Origin: an uncultured Alcaligenaceae bacterium
Lineage (GTDB): Bacteria; Pseudomonadota; Gammaproteobacteria; Burkholderiales; Burkholderiaceae_B
Length of the DNA stretch: 23,219 bases
Direction of reading: 5' to 3'
Assembly: GCA_937908115.1 (NCBI GenBank)
Contig: CALEQZ010000010.1
Location: 1 to 23,219 of the forward strand
Each line of letters starts with the position of its first letter. Positions within the stretch are counted from its first letter, which is position 1. Made by a program: the position numbers and the translations under genes. This document shows, piece after piece, positions 1-7,797 of this stretch. Under the pieces are notes generated by a model. The model was not told the origin of the DNA. It was given only the letters and a program-made list of their open reading frames with translations, and did no database searches.

Positions 1-40
1 TCCTCAACGAGAAAATTCTACTTCTGACCCCATCGCTTTT

Positions 41-59
41 GCGGGGGGATTACCCCCGC
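41..59. other. GC-rich hairpin downstream of the chain-length regulator gene
   Basis: A perfect 7-bp inverted repeat (arms 41-47 and 53-59, GCGGGGG/CCCCCGC) with a 5-nt loop lies about 85 bp beyond the stop codon of the leftmost minus-strand gene. No T-run follows the stem on the minus strand (A residues do), so it is a poor intrinsic terminator. It may stabilise a 3' end or belong to an element outside the window. No gene is recognisable in 1-143. Confidence 0.35.
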
Positions 60-143
60 TCAACGTCAGGGCGCTTCTGAGAAGTGAGGGCGAACTCATG
101 GTTAAAAGATTGGACACCGCAAGAAGCGCCGCTGATATGCGCT

Positions 144-950
144 TTAGGTAGCGTTTCGGCGGCAATAGTCTAGACAGAAGGCGTAGATCACTCCTGCCAC
201 CATTCCGAAGATTAATGATCCAATCAAAATCATAGCATTCTTTATGAGGCTGGGTTCCGCGCTAGTGTAGATCCGCCCTATCAGCATAGTGGGTTGCGTA
301 CTTGGGGGTTGCAGCTCTGCGATTAGTTTGGGGCGACGACTATTGAGGTCTGCTGCCAGTTGTGCAAAGTTGCCGCGCTGGATGGCCAATAATGCCAGTT
401 GTGCAGGATCGCTGTTCCGTCCGTGCTCAAGTAACTGCAACATTTCAGCATATTCGCGAGAAACCTCCTTCAATTGGTGGTCTAGGCTCTCCAAACTACT
501 TTCAAGAGCAGCTACGCCTGTGCGAAATGCCTCTCCGTGACGCTCAAGAAGGTCATCGTATATTCGCTGAAGCAAGTTGATTGCGGCGGTGGGATGATTC
601 GCTACTCCCGTCAGTTCGATAGTAGAGGTACGAGCGTCCCTGCGCGGTTTTGCCAACTTAAGATACGACGAGGTCCCAAGGGGGCGTTTGGAGCCTTTGA
701 TGCCGTACTCAGCCATCAGTCGTACAGCCAAACTGTCGGGGGCTTCAAATAAGCCGTGCCCACCGACCTGGCCAATGCGGATTTGCGCTTTCGCTTCATA
801 AGTCGGGGGCGCCAAAACAATATAGGTAAGCGCTACAACGAGCGCCAGTATGCAGCAGGACAGAATGACCTTCCAGTTGTGGCGAAGCGTCGCCCAGACG
901 TGCCAGATCGATACGTCGCCAGATTCACTATAAGAAAATTTATCAGTCAT
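144..950 (-). CDS. Wzz-like polysaccharide chain-length determinant protein
   Basis: This 268-residue inner-membrane protein has the polysaccharide co-polymerase layout. A short cytosolic N-terminus is followed by a membrane segment at about residues 27-47, a periplasmic part rich in charged helical sequence (about 130-205), and a second membrane segment at about 239-260 preceded by an EPSLIKN stretch. The sequence after the first membrane helix (APPTYEAKAQIRIG) resembles the Wzz domain. Wzz proteins set the modal length of O-antigen made by the Wzy pathway. At 268 residues it is shorter than usual for Wzz (roughly 320-370, from memory), but both membrane segments are present, so it may be intact. 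ATG is at 948-950 with no strong Shine-Dalgarno (SD). DNA here is AT-richer than the housekeeping genes to the right, as expected for an O-antigen cassette. The family call is fairly sure; the polymer it controls is unknown. Confidence 0.75.
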   Translation of the reverse strand: MTDKFSYSESGDVSIWHVWATLRHNWKVILSCCILALVVALTYIVLAPPTYEAKAQIRIGQVGGHGLFEAPDSLAVRLMAEYGIKGSKRPLGTSSYLKLAKPRRDARTSTIELTGVANHPTAAINLLQRIYDDLLERHGEAFRTGVAALESSLESLDHQLKEVSREYAEMLQLLEHGRNSDPAQLALLAIQRGNFAQLAADLNSRRPKLIAELQPPSTQPTMLIGRIYTSAEPSLIKNAMILIGSLIFGMVAGVIYAFCLDYCRRNAT

Positions 951-1108
951 GATCTACCAGTTTGCTTCTATTCTTGCGAGCTTTGATCGCAGAATGGAAT
1001 CATGCGTACTCCACGACAATAAAACCATAAGATTTAGTAACTAAGTGAATCTGGTATTTGCAAGAATAGTTCTTGAGAATGCTGAGCTATGCTCCGTTTC
1101 TGCTGTGG

Positions 1109-2989
1109 TCATTCTGGCTTATAAGGGGTGTACTCGGGGACTAGGCCCTTTAGCATTTGAACTGCCCTTTCTATGTCGTTGCTAGAAATAGCAGCCTCCA
1201 TATTGGTCAGTCCGCTAATAACGGTCTCATATGACAGTTCTTTTTCCTGGGCGCGCATAATTCTAGGATGCTGCGTTGGTAGCGCATCCTTTCCAATTAA
1301 GAGCTCCTCATAGAGTTTTTCGCCGGGCCGCAGTCCAACAACTTTTATCTCTATGTCTCCATCCGGATGTTTTTCGTCTCGAACAGTCAAGCCATACATG
1401 TGAATCATGCGAACCGCCAAGTCATAGATTTTAATAGGCTCGCCCATTTCAAGAAGATATACCGACCCAGAATCCCCCATGGAACCAGCTTGCAGCACCA
1501 ATTGTGCGGCTTCAGGAATAGTCATAAAATAGCGGGTGATTTCTGGGTGTGTAAGGGTAACTGGGCCGCCAGACAAGATCTGTTTGCGAAACAAGGGCAC
1601 CACACTGCCGGAGCTATCCAGAACATTACCGAATCGAACCATGCAGAACCGAGTTCTATCCTGAACGCGAGCGCAAGCCTGTAAAATCAATTCAGCTAAG
1701 CGCTTGGAAGCGCCCATGATGTTTGCTGGGCGTACCGCCTTGTCCGTCGAAATTAAGACGAAATCATGGACTCCCGCGCGGATTGCGCAGTGCGCCAATA
1801 CCGAAGTTCCTAAAGCGTTTGTTGACAGGCCTTCCGCAATATTTTGCTCGACGATCGGAACGTGTTTATAGGCTGCAGCATGATAAATAGTATTTATTTG
1901 ATATTGGCGAATACACTGCATGCAATGGGCTTCGTTGCGCACAGAACCGAGCACGCTGATGACCCTAGCGTTTGAGCTATTGAGTGTTGTCAACTCCTGG
2001 CTAATGTTATAGAGCGCCGGCTCTGATATTTCATACAGCACCAGCGTTGCTGGTCGTAGTTTGATTATCTGACGGCATAGTTCAGATCCGATCGAGCCGC
2101 CTGCACCCGTTACCATCACATTTCGACCCGTTACGCACCTCCCGAGCAGATCAGGAATAGGCGCGATGGGATCCCGCCCAAGCAAATCTTCTACTTGTAA
2201 GTCACGCAGTCGCCGCGGATCGCTTTGGTCGACGAGCTCTCGAAGGCTCGGAACAAGACGCACGCGTAAACGGTAAGGTTCAACTTGCTCAATGATTTCC
2301 TTTATCCTCTTTCGAGACGCGGTTGGCATTGCTATTAAAAGTTGCCGCACATCATGTCGTCGAATCAGCTTGTCCAGGTGGGTGGGCGGATAGATGCGCA
2401 AGCCGGATGTTACAAGCCGGTGCTTTGCGGAGTCATCGTCCAGTAATGCCACCGGCTTGTAATGAGGGCTTTTAACTAGCGCTGCTGCAAGCTGCGAGCC
2501 AGCACTGCCTGCTCCATAGATGGCTACAGGCACTCGCGATTGGCTATTCACCCCACCGTTGGCGTCGGGAAATAATAATCGCCTACCTAGATAGCGCATT
2601 CCAAGCAAGGCAACAAGAGCGAGCAAAGCATATATAACAAGCGCGCCCCGCGAGACCCCGCCGGCGAATCTAAAGAACGTGGCTACGGACACCACCGCCA
2701 TGACCGAAACAACTATGCCACCGAGTATGGCGAAAATTACGCGCTCGTTCATGTAGCGGAGAACGTGCAAATAAACGCCAAAAATAGCTTGTGCAACGAT
2801 TCCGCTTAATACGGCAATCAATGACAGTACAAAGTAATGATGCGTAAGGAAGAAAAATTCGAATCTCAGCCAGACCGCGGCATGAAAGGCCACAAAAAGC
2901 AAAAAGGCGTCGGCTGCCATAGCGATGGCTTGCTTGGCCGGACGCGGTAAGGAAACAAAGACAGTGCGTATCGAAAAAGGAAGTGTCAT
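1109..2989 (-). CDS. Membrane nucleotide-sugar 4,6-dehydratase/epimerase, CapD/WbpM/FlaA1 family (intact copy)
   Basis: About 626 residues. Four N-terminal membrane helices (to about residue 135) are followed by a first Rossmann segment with GAGSAG (159-164) and a second with TGAGGSIG (294-301). The catalytic region has STDKA (414-418) and MGASK (425-429), so the usual SDR tyrosine is methionine, as is known for WbpM. RPGEKLYEELL follows near the C-terminus. WbpM-type enzymes convert UDP-GlcNAc to UDP-2-acetamido-2,6-dideoxy-4-hexulose, the precursor of QuiNAc, FucNAc and bacillosamine sugars. The reading frame has an earlier ATG at 3010. I prefer 2989 because residues from there align one-for-one with the start of the broken paralogue at 5937 (LPRPAKQ against LPRSAKQ at residues 14-20). 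This copy can supply the activity lost in that paralogue. The surrounding DNA is AT-rich and O-antigen-like. Confidence 0.9.
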   Translation of the reverse strand: MTLPFSIRTVFVSLPRPAKQAIAMAADAFLLFVAFHAAVWLRFEFFFLTHHYFVLSLIAVLSGIVAQAIFGVYLHVLRYMNERVIFAILGGIVVSVMAVVSVATFFRFAGGVSRGALVIYALLALVALLGMRYLGRRLLFPDANGGVNSQSRVPVAIYGAGSAGSQLAAALVKSPHYKPVALLDDDSAKHRLVTSGLRIYPPTHLDKLIRRHDVRQLLIAMPTASRKRIKEIIEQVEPYRLRVRLVPSLRELVDQSDPRRLRDLQVEDLLGRDPIAPIPDLLGRCVTGRNVMVTGAGGSIGSELCRQIIKLRPATLVLYEISEPALYNISQELTTLNSSNARVISVLGSVRNEAHCMQCIRQYQINTIYHAAAYKHVPIVEQNIAEGLSTNALGTSVLAHCAIRAGVHDFVLISTDKAVRPANIMGASKRLAELILQACARVQDRTRFCMVRFGNVLDSSGSVVPLFRKQILSGGPVTLTHPEITRYFMTIPEAAQLVLQAGSMGDSGSVYLLEMGEPIKIYDLAVRMIHMYGLTVRDEKHPDGDIEIKVVGLRPGEKLYEELLIGKDALPTQHPRIMRAQEKELSYETVISGLTNMEAAISSNDIERAVQMLKGLVPEYTPYKPE

Positions 2990-3076
2990 CGCGAGGTAGT
3001 GAAGCTGCATACCAAGCGCGCAAATTTTATGTAAACCGATAGTAGCGCTGCTGGCGTTGTAGGGGGTGGCACTTGA

Positions 3077-4219
3077 TCAAGTTGAACCGAAACGACTGTA
3101 GAGTTCTATGAGCTTGCTTTGCTCCGCGTCCCAATTGTGGGATGTACTGACTAGTTCCAGCCCTCGTATTCCCATGTCTTGGCATCGTTCTGGTTGATCA
3201 AGTAATTCCTGAATGGCGGCCGCTAAAGCTGTCACGTCACCAGCTGGAACGAGAATGCCACTGTTGTGCTGGCCGAGAATGCAACGCCATAACGGAAAGT
3301 CAGATGCAATTACTGGCAAACCGGCAGACATGTACTCGAACATCTTATTTGGCTGCGCAGTAAAATGATTCGGCGCTGGTAGAAGTGGCAAAAGCCCAAG
3401 CCTAGACTCAGAAAAAATTTTTCGTACTGACTCGCGGCTAACAACGCCGCGATAGTCAACTTTGGACCACCCTGGCAAAGCACGTAGTTCACGCTCTAGA
3501 GCTGCATCCTCGATCGGGCCCGCAAGAATTAGTCGCCCGTCTACGTGCTCCATAGCACTGACCATCTCGATCGCGCCTCGGATGCGGGTTATTCCGCCAA
3601 CATAGCAGGCGACGCGGTCGCGCGTTGTCATGCGCGGCGTATTGGGTTCTGGAGACTCGATCTCATCCCTGAGCGGAAAGTTATTAATTGCTATGGATAG
3701 GGAATTTAATTGACATAAACGATCGGCAATGTGTGGTGTCGCGCCGATAGCTGCCGAGAATCTCCTAACGGCAAAGTTCTCTAGGCTTTCAAAAACGGCA
3801 GACACCGGCCGGCGAACCCAGCGAGGCAACCATGGCTTGGTAAGAATTTGGCGAGAAACATCTTCATGAGCATCATAAATAACGCTTTTCCCAAACCACG
3901 CTAGAATGAGCGCGGCAGGGATGAGTTCCGGGTCGTGAAAATGATAAATGTGCCCGTCCATTCTTAGGGCAAGCCGCAACACTCGTAGCGAACCGAATAG
4001 CATTCGAGATAGCCGGCTGCGGCTGCGTCCTGCATCTACTATCTGAACGCCTGAAACCGTTTCATCGCGTTTGCCGTCGGCAACTATCAGCGTCACCATC
4101 CAGCCGCTGCGAGCAAGGCTACAGCATTCTTTCCGGAAAATTCTGATATCGTAGCGCTGATGAACTGTCGTTAAGTGAACGGCGTGGCGTTGGAAAGTCG
4201 GTGGCTTTGATGCGTGCAT
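3077..4219 (-). CDS. GT4-type glycosyltransferase of O-antigen/LPS synthesis
   Basis: This 380-residue protein is the usual length for a GT-B, family 4 retaining glycosyltransferase. The N-terminal half carries HLTTVH near residue 16, FHDPELIP and YDAHED near residues 95-120. The C-terminal nucleotide-sugar-binding half carries QPNKMFEYMSAGLPVIAS, the family's Glu-containing donor-binding loop. No signal peptide or membrane span is evident, so it probably works at the cytosolic face of the inner membrane on an undecaprenyl-linked acceptor. It lies about 90 bp upstream of the intact CapD-type gene on the same strand. The fragment at 4429-4683 is a second member of the same subfamily (shared DIRIFxKEC and IVAD). 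Donor and acceptor sugars cannot be read from the sequence. ATG is at 4217-4219 with a weak SD. A 209-bp AT-rich gap (4220-4428) without a recognisable gene lies upstream. Confidence 0.85.
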   Translation of the reverse strand: MHASKPPTFQRHAVHLTTVHQRYDIRIFRKECCSLARSGWMVTLIVADGKRDETVSGVQIVDAGRSRSRLSRMLFGSLRVLRLALRMDGHIYHFHDPELIPAALILAWFGKSVIYDAHEDVSRQILTKPWLPRWVRRPVSAVFESLENFAVRRFSAAIGATPHIADRLCQLNSLSIAINNFPLRDEIESPEPNTPRMTTRDRVACYVGGITRIRGAIEMVSAMEHVDGRLILAGPIEDAALERELRALPGWSKVDYRGVVSRESVRKIFSESRLGLLPLLPAPNHFTAQPNKMFEYMSAGLPVIASDFPLWRCILGQHNSGILVPAGDVTALAAAIQELLDQPERCQDMGIRGLELVSTSHNWDAEQSKLIELYSRFGST

Positions 4220-4428
4220 TCTGCCATTTAAGACTGTTATATTGCGGGCCGTAGCGGCGACGAGATGTTTCCAGAAATGTATACTTTGCTACATGTTTGG
4301 GACGGTGCGTTCGGTAGCATCGTAGTTATCATAGAACGCGATTGCCTATGATAACCTGATTTGCCAGTCAATGGAAATTGTAAAGAGAGAAAATTTTTAA
4401 AATTGTACGAATGCTGCTCACGGATTGC

Positions 4429-4683
4429 TTATATGTCAGCGTTTGATCGCAACGTTGCACGGTACATAGTAAAAGGTTTAAGAAGTATGCGTTGAATTTT
4501 TCCGCGACTTCTTCCTATATCATGATTTATGATTGAGTCGGCAGTTTCTGCTCCTAAGCTGTCTGCTACGATTTCGTGGACCTCGTAACCAGCGCTGGTC
4601 AGAGTCAGGCACTCTTTGTGAAAAATGCGGATGTCTTTCCGCCCATGGGCTGTAGTCAAATGTGCAACTCGGTAAGCAGGCAT
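4429..4683 (-). pseudogene. Truncated GT4 glycosyltransferase (N-terminal fragment only)
   Basis: An 84-codon open frame matches only the N-terminal fifth of the neighbouring 380-residue glycosyltransferase: AHLTTAHGRKDIRIFHKEC and EIVADS correspond to HLTTVHQRYDIRIFRKEC and LIVADG in that protein. It stops after RATLRSNADI, just where the family would continue to the HDPEL motif. Translating about 200 bp past the TAA (4431-4429) in the same frame gives no glycosyltransferase-like sequence. The rest of the gene has therefore been deleted, not merely interrupted by one stop codon. The donor-binding domain is absent and the product cannot be active. The fragment sits at the edge of the AT-rich O-antigen block, next to the decayed 3' end of the wlbL-like gene, so it probably marks one side of a deletion or recombination scar. 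Confidence 0.8.
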
Positions 4684-4794
4684 GGTTTGATACCCGTTTG
4701 GGTTTCGATCGATGGGCTTCGATGGGTTATTGGGCTATCATGCGGGCTTGACCGCTTCGTGCCCACTGAGGTTTCACGAAATTTTGTTGTATTC

Positions 4795-5937
4795 TTAGTA
4801 CGCCCGCATCCAGGAGCACCAGCGGATGCTTCTGTCCGACAGTGTACGCCAGAAAAAATTGCGTAGCGTAGCGGCGCAATGCGCCATGTCGCGCACCGAA
4901 CCCAGCACGCCCAAGATTTCCACATTGCCATTCTTGTTCAGCTCGGTCAGCTCTTGGTGGATGGTGTACAGGGCGGGTTCGGAATTTTCGAACAGCACCA
5001 GCCTCGTCGGATTCAGCTTGAGTATCTGGCGGCACAGCTCCGACCCAATGGATCCTCCCGCGCCGGTGACCATCACACTGCGTCCGCGCACGCAGCGGTC
5101 AAGCAGCTCCGGAATGGGCGCCACGGGATCGCGTCCCAGCAGGTCTTCAACGCGCAAATCGCGCAGACGCAGGCCGTTACCTTGGTCTACTAGTTCACGC
5201 AGGCTGGGCACTAGCCGAATCCGCAGTCGAAAGGGCTGCACCGATTCGACGATTTGCCGGATGCGCGTACGAGACGCAGAGGGGATGGCGATTAGTAACT
5301 GTTGCACGCCATACTTTTCGATTAAGTACGGCAATTGCGATGGAGCGTGGATGAGCAGGCCGGCAACGACTAGGCGATGCTTGCGTGGATCGTCGTCGAT
5401 CAAGGCGACGGGGTGGTAGTGCGGCCCGGCCCGTAAGGCAGCAGCGAGCTGCGACCCGGCGCTGCCCGCGCCATAAATAAGCACCGGGATGCGGGTGTTG
5501 ATGACCTGAGGCGTGCGAAAGAGCAACCGCCTGACCAGCGCGCGCACGCCAAAAAGCAGCAAGCAAGCCACGACGGGATAAATAACCAGCACGCCGCGTG
5601 ACAAGGGGGTGCCCAGCCGCAAGAATGTATTGGCGGCCGTGACGGCCATGACTGAGATCAGCACGCCGCCGATGATGACCCGCAGTGCGCGCTCGTTCAT
5701 ATGCCGCAGGATGTAGCGGTACAGGCCCAGTCCCCAAAGGGCCAACACGCCGGAACAGGCCGCCAGCAGCGAAAGCCACATGTAGGGTATGGTGGAGAAG
5801 AAGAACTCGAAGCGTAGCTACAGTGCCAAGTGGAACGCGGCCAAAAGCAGCATCCACTCCATCGAGATGGCGATCAGCTGCTTGGCAGACCTTGGAAGGT
5901 TGACGAGCGCGTGCCGCAGTGTTTGGGTGTAGCTCAT
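4795..5937 (-). pseudogene. wlbL: wlbL-like nucleotide-sugar 4,6-dehydratase, broken by an amber codon and loss of the 3' half
   Basis: Reading starts at ATG 5937-5935, which overlaps the stop of the upstream glycosyltransferase gene as ATGA, a coupled operon start. Codon 40 is TAG (5820-5818). The collinear intact paralogue at 1109-2989 has Trp40 there (FHAAVW then LRFEFFF; here FHLAL, stop, LRFEFFF), so TGG to TAG is the simplest change. The frame then stays open and homologous: GAGSAGSQL, then TGAGGSIGSELCRQI, then GSVRDMAHC. Similarity ends near 4865 and a stop follows at 4795. The STDKA and MGASK catalytic segment is missing. Re-initiation at ATG 5781 would give 328 residues without a catalytic site. 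A KHPLV stretch in another frame near 4830 resembles YKHVPIV of the paralogue, suggesting small indels before complete loss of similarity. The symbol follows the B. pertussis wlb order and is tentative. Confidence 0.88.
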
Positions 5938-7235
5938 TGGGCTTGGGTGTGACTTGGCAGCGCGGGTGGGAAAGCCTGTCCCGGCTGTCGGAGGATGTTC
6001 AGGTATCGGTTTGCCAGCGTCGCGTAATCGTGCTCGCGCCTGACATAGGCGTGCCCCCGGTTGCCCATTTCGACCAGCTCATTGTGTGGCATTTTAGAAA
6101 ATGCTGCCAATTCCTCGGCAATGGATACGGGGTCGCCTGGTACGGCACTGCGGCCGCAGCCGGCCTCTTCAACTGGGTTATTGCCGGCCGATACCGCAAA
6201 TAGCACTGGCAAACGAGCAGCCATATAGTCCAGCAGCTTGTTGGGGCTAATCCCAAAGCGAAAGAGCGGTTCTGGCCGCAGGGAGATGTAGCCTATGTCG
6301 ACGTGCTGTAGCAGCGCCGGGATGGCCCGCTTGGGGATTTGTCCGTGCAGCGCGATGCGGTCTTGCAGGCCGAGCGCCTGGATGCGCCGTGCTAGCGCCT
6401 CGGCGCGTTCGCCCCGACCCACGATGAGCGCGACGATGCGGTTCTCGCCCTGCTGCCTGAGCAGTGCCATCGCATCGACCAGGGGTTCAAGGTAGTTAGG
6501 CTGGCCCAGCGCGCCGGTATAGACCACGACAAACCGGCCCTGTGCCTTCCAGCGCGCGGCCTGCAGGCTTGCCGGCGTCATCTCGCGGCCGGGCAAGCAA
6601 GTCGTCGCGGCAAGGTCGGCCCCATTCGGCACGTAATACCATCGGGCCGGATCCAGACCCCGCTCGGACATGTGCTCCAGCGTTTTGGGCAGCAACGAAA
6701 CCACGGCATCGGCGCGCGCGTAGGCGTAGCGCTCCAGCCAAGCGGTGGCGCGCACCAGGGGATGGAACTCGGGCAAGCCAGCCAGTTCGACGAGGCTAAG
6801 CGGCCATAGATCGCGCACTTCGAAAACCGAGCGTGCGCCCCAGCGCCGCGCCAGTCGGTGGGTGGCCAGGAAGAGGTAAGGGTGGGGCGAGGAGCCGATC
6901 ACCATGTGCGGCTTCCCGTGTCGGCGGGCAAGTGCACCCGCCTTGGCGGCGAGCATGGCAGTAAAGGTCGCCATGTTTGCCAGGCGTCGTGCGCCGTTGC
7001 CCCGGTATGATGGGGGCGTGCGCAAGAATTCGTAGGGCACGCCCCCGATGTCGTGCAGGCCGATCCGTGAGCCCGGGGCGTCGAGCAAGTGATGGAAGGA
7101 GGCAGTGATGACCACCACGCGCGCGCCCAACGACTGCCATACCTTGCCCAACTCGTAGGGGCGACCGTAGCGGCCGACGTCTGGGCCGCCGGCATAAGGA
7201 TGCACGTACCAGATGGTCGGAGCGTGTTCAGGCAT
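5934..7235 (-). CDS. wlbH: GT4-type glycosyltransferase, WlbH-like
   Basis: About 433 residues. It opens with IWYVHPYAGGPDVGRYGRPY, typical of LPS GT4 enzymes that extend lipid-linked QuiNAc/FucNAc. FEVRDLWPLSLVELAGL (middle of the protein), VYTGALGQPNYLEPLVDAM and SPNKLLDYMAARLPVLF (donor-binding loop) follow. It likely adds an amino sugar to the undecaprenyl-linked first sugar made by the transferase encoded just upstream. I chose ATG 7235, which overlaps the upstream stop as ATGCCTGA; a GTG at 7271 would add 12 residues and a 44-bp overlap. Its stop overlaps the ATG of the wlbL-like pseudogene. In B. pertussis, as I remember it, wlbH follows wlbG, which matches this position. The symbol rests on that order and on the N-terminus, not on a search. 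Confidence 0.8.
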   Translation of the reverse strand: MPEHAPTIWYVHPYAGGPDVGRYGRPYELGKVWQSLGARVVVITASFHHLLDAPGSRIGLHDIGGVPYEFLRTPPSYRGNGARRLANMATFTAMLAAKAGALARRHGKPHMVIGSSPHPYLFLATHRLARRWGARSVFEVRDLWPLSLVELAGLPEFHPLVRATAWLERYAYARADAVVSLLPKTLEHMSERGLDPARWYYVPNGADLAATTCLPGREMTPASLQAARWKAQGRFVVVYTGALGQPNYLEPLVDAMALLRQQGENRIVALIVGRGERAEALARRIQALGLQDRIALHGQIPKRAIPALLQHVDIGYISLRPEPLFRFGISPNKLLDYMAARLPVLFAVSAGNNPVEEAGCGRSAVPGDPVSIAEELAAFSKMPHNELVEMGNRGHAYVRREHDYATLANRYLNILRQPGQAFPPALPSHTQAQ

Positions 7236-7797
7236 CGCCGTCGTTTCGCCACTGGATCCGGTCGCCGGCACCTTTTCCGAGCACGGTCATCGCGATGTAC
7301 TTGAGGTACGAGGCCACGCTGAGTGTTGCCAGCATCTGCTGGTCGGTTTCCGCCAGCAGCTTGGGCGCGGACATGTCGATGCCGCGGATCTGAGCCAGGC
7401 CAGTGATGCCGGGCCGGGCATCGAAAACTCCACGCCGGGCGCGCTCGGCGATCAGCTCGGTTTGGCTGAACAGGCACGGCCGTGGGCCGACCAAGCTCAT
7501 CTCGCCGCGCAGGACGTTCCAAAGCTGGGGCAGCTCGTCAAGTTTTGTGCGACGCAGGAAATGGCCCAGCCGCGTGATGTCGGCAGGGTTTGCAAGATGC
7601 GTCGCCACCGACGCCGTATTCGGACGCATGGTCCGGAATTTCACCAGCGTAAAGGGCTTCTGGTGCCGTCCCACCCTGACCTGCCGAAACAGGGGCGAAC
7701 CCGTGTCCAGAAAGCCAAGCAGCAGCAAGACGGCCAGCAGAGGCAAGGCCAAGACCAGTCCAATTACTGAGAACATCACGTCAAGAACGCGAATCAT
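7228..7797 (-). CDS. wlbG: Initiating sugar-phosphate transferase (WlbG-like, bacterial sugar transferase family)
   Basis: A 189-residue monotopic phosphoglycosyl transferase of the short PglC/WcaJ-core type. One N-terminal membrane-embedded helix (about residues 9-30) is followed by KFRTM (53-57), LRRTKLDELPQLWNVL (from 81) and SLVGPRP (101-107). The DE pair in TKLDELPQ is the catalytic Asp-Glu dyad known for this family. It would transfer a HexNAc-1-phosphate (QuiNAc- or FucNAc-type is plausible, given the neighbours) to undecaprenyl phosphate and so begin a lipid-linked glycan. Its start overlaps the upstream epimerase gene by 17 bp and its TGA overlaps the downstream glycosyltransferase start, so the genes are tightly coupled. 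Length and motifs are complete. The sugar specificity is inferred from context only. Confidence 0.88.
   Translation of the reverse strand: MIRVLDVMFSVIGLVLALPLLAVLLLLGFLDTGSPLFRQVRVGRHQKPFTLVKFRTMRPNTASVATHLANPADITRLGHFLRRTKLDELPQLWNVLRGEMSLVGPRPCLFSQTELIAERARRGVFDARPGITGLAQIRGIDMSAPKLLAETDQQMLATLSVASYLKYIAMTVLGKGAGDRIQWRNDGDA

Noticed and set aside
4684..4794. Possible small gene between the GT4 fragment and the wlbL-like pseudogene
   Set aside because: The short frames here overlap the decayed 3' end, lack starts with SD sequences and match no family; they are better seen as junction debris.
5195..5857. A 220-codon minus-strand frame inside the wlbL-like pseudogene
   Set aside because: It is the +1 reading of the broken gene (His/Arg/Pro-rich), not a replacement gene.
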